Shown: positions 6,372-6,983 of the stretch, in pieces
Layout of the letters: each line of letters opens with the position of its first letter
Numbering within the stretch: the stretch's first letter is position 1
Origin: CF-113 sp035308345
GTDB taxonomy: Bacteria; Chloroflexota; Ktedonobacteria; Ktedonobacterales; Ktedonobacteraceae
NCBI GenBank assembly: GCA_035308345.1
Contig: DATGGW010000236.1
Location: forward strand, 1 to 6,983
Direction of reading: 5' to 3'
DNA: 6,983 bases
Made by a program: the position numbers and the translations under genes
Notes under the pieces: generated by a model
Database searches by the model: none
Seen by the model: the letters and a program-made list of their open reading frames with translations, nothing else
Told to the model about the DNA's origin: nothing

Positions 6372-6377
6372 ATTATA
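6372..6377 (-). promoter_or_regulatory. Candidate tilS operon -10 box
   Basis: Read on the minus strand this is a perfect TATAAT. Transcription would begin near 6365, about 24 bases before the chosen tilS start. No convincing -35 lies 16-18 bp upstream. The box faces the def -10 box across only two bases. Confidence 0.45.
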
Positions 6378-6389
6378 TACAATGGCAGC

Positions 6390-6413
6390 GTGGGCGCGAT
6401 TTATCGCGTCCAC
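6390..6413 (+). promoter_or_regulatory. 24-bp imperfect palindrome / leader hairpin upstream of def
   Basis: The arms GTGGGCGCGAT (6390-6400) and ATCGCGTCCAC (6403-6413) are inverted repeats with one mismatch around a TT centre. As plus-strand RNA the mismatch is a G-U pair, so the stem of 11 pairs is continuous; on the minus strand it would be an A-C mismatch. This fits an RNA hairpin in the def leader, or a DNA operator for a dimeric regulator. No T tract follows, so it is not a standard terminator. The structure is seen directly; its role is inferred. Confidence 0.6.
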
Positions 6414-6454
6414 ATGGTTATGTCCGCTTCAGAAGAGCGCAGGGAACGGATTGT

Positions 6455-6952
6455 ATGGCAATTCACAAGATTATTACTTCGGAAAATCCTATTTTGCGAC
6501 AGAAAGCTAAAAAGGTGCATCGCTTCGATGCCTCTATGCAAAAGCTGGTCGATGACCTGTTCGAGACTATGCATACTGCGAGGGGTGTGGGGCTGGCAGC
6601 ACCCCAGGTCGCGCTTTCCATTCGTTTGTTTGTGGCCGAGTATGAAGACCACAAAGTAGCAATGTTCAACCCCGAGATCGTCAAAGCCGAGGGCGAAGAA
6701 CTCGGCACAGAGGGTTGCCTGAGTATTCCAGGCTACGCGGGTGATAACATCCGGCGCGCCACTTCGATTGTGGTCAAGGCGCAGGATGTGCGTGGTAAGG
6801 CCATGCGCGTGCGCGCCGAAGGCTGGTATGCGCGTGTGCTCCAACACGAAATCGATCACCTCGACGGTATCCTTTTCCTGGACCGCCTGGATCGCCCCGA
6901 AGATCTTCGCGAAGTGAGCGATGAAGAATTAGAGGAAGCAGCAGTAGAGTAG
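6455..6952 (+). CDS. def: Peptide deformylase
   Basis: This 165-aa cytoplasmic metalloenzyme removes the formyl group from the initiator methionine of new proteins. All three family motifs are present: GVGLAAPQ (44-51, with Gln51), EGCLS (86-90) and HEIDH (131-135). The metal ligands are therefore Cys88, His131 and His135, and Glu132 is the catalytic base. The length is normal and the acidic C-terminal tail (SDEELEEAAVE) is common in the family. The ATG at 6455 is preceded by AGGGA at 6441-6445, 9 bases away, and the first residues (MAIHKIITSENPILR) align with typical deformylase N-termini. The gene is divergent from tilS and has its own promoter candidate and a leader with a strong hairpin. 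No methionyl-tRNA formyltransferase gene is in view; it could lie beyond the window edge. Function is assigned with high confidence. Confidence 0.97.
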   Translation: MAIHKIITSENPILRQKAKKVHRFDASMQKLVDDLFETMHTARGVGLAAPQVALSIRLFVAEYEDHKVAMFNPEIVKAEGEELGTEGCLSIPGYAGDNIRRATSIVVKAQDVRGKAMRVRAEGWYARVLQHEIDHLDGILFLDRLDRPEDLREVSDEELEEAAVE

Positions 6953-6976
6953 CGATGTTATAGGGACGAACATCGC
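6952..6976 (+). terminator. Short hairpin after def, possible weak terminator
   Basis: GCGATGTT (6952-6959) and AACATCGC (6969-6976) form a perfect 8-bp stem with a 9-base loop. The stem begins at the last base of the def stop codon. No T tract follows in the seven bases that remain, so intrinsic termination is uncertain; it could instead be an mRNA-end structure or a site belonging to the next gene. Confidence 0.35.
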
Positions 6977-6983
6977 CCTGGTA

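Noticed and set aside
6369..6859. Frames overlapping def on the plus strand (6369-6659) and minus strand (6401-6859)
   Set aside because: Both overlap the deformylase motifs in other frames and lack ribosome sites. I also considered the plus-strand one as a leader peptide, but it is too long and overlaps def heavily.

Overview
This is a stretch of ordinary bacterial chromosome. It carries one apparently intact insertion sequence and six housekeeping or accessory genes on both strands. The mid-to-high GC coding sequence, clear Shine-Dalgarno sites and the look of the TyrRS, RidA and IS4-type transposase sequences suggest a free-living bacterium, perhaps Chloroflexota (Ktedonobacteria-like). 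That placement is an impression from protein style, not a proof. I found no tRNA, rRNA, CRISPR array, phage gene or defence system, and no undescribed multigene system. The interest lies in regulatory DNA and in the insertion.

Layout. Bases 3-1477 are a complete IS4-family element. It has 18-bp terminal inverted repeats with one mismatch, a full-length 447-aa DDE transposase on the minus strand, a probable transposase promoter, and an outward-facing promoter-like sequence at its right end. The window starts two bases outside the left end. Next comes a minus-strand RidA-family gene (1504-1890), which ends 26 bp from the IS. It is divergent from tyrS (1960-3234, plus strand). tyrS meets gpsA tail to tail with no bases between the two stop codons.

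On the minus strand, tilS (start near 6341), hpt and gpsA lie in that order with gaps of 26 and 18 bp and probably form one operon. tilS is divergent from def (6455-6952, plus strand). The intergenic region between them holds two face-to-face TATAAT boxes and a 24-bp imperfect palindrome that falls in the predicted def leader. A short hairpin follows def at the window edge.

How the genes work together. Three proteins serve translation: TyrRS charges tRNA-Tyr, TilS makes lysidine in the tRNA-Ile2 anticodon, and peptide deformylase removes the N-terminal formyl group from new proteins. Hpt salvages purines. GpsA makes sn-glycerol-3-phosphate for phospholipids. The RidA-family protein lacks the arginine needed for imine deamination, so its role is open. 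Both divergent gene pairs appear to use -10 boxes that face each other across a very short distance, which would make the two directions compete for polymerase.
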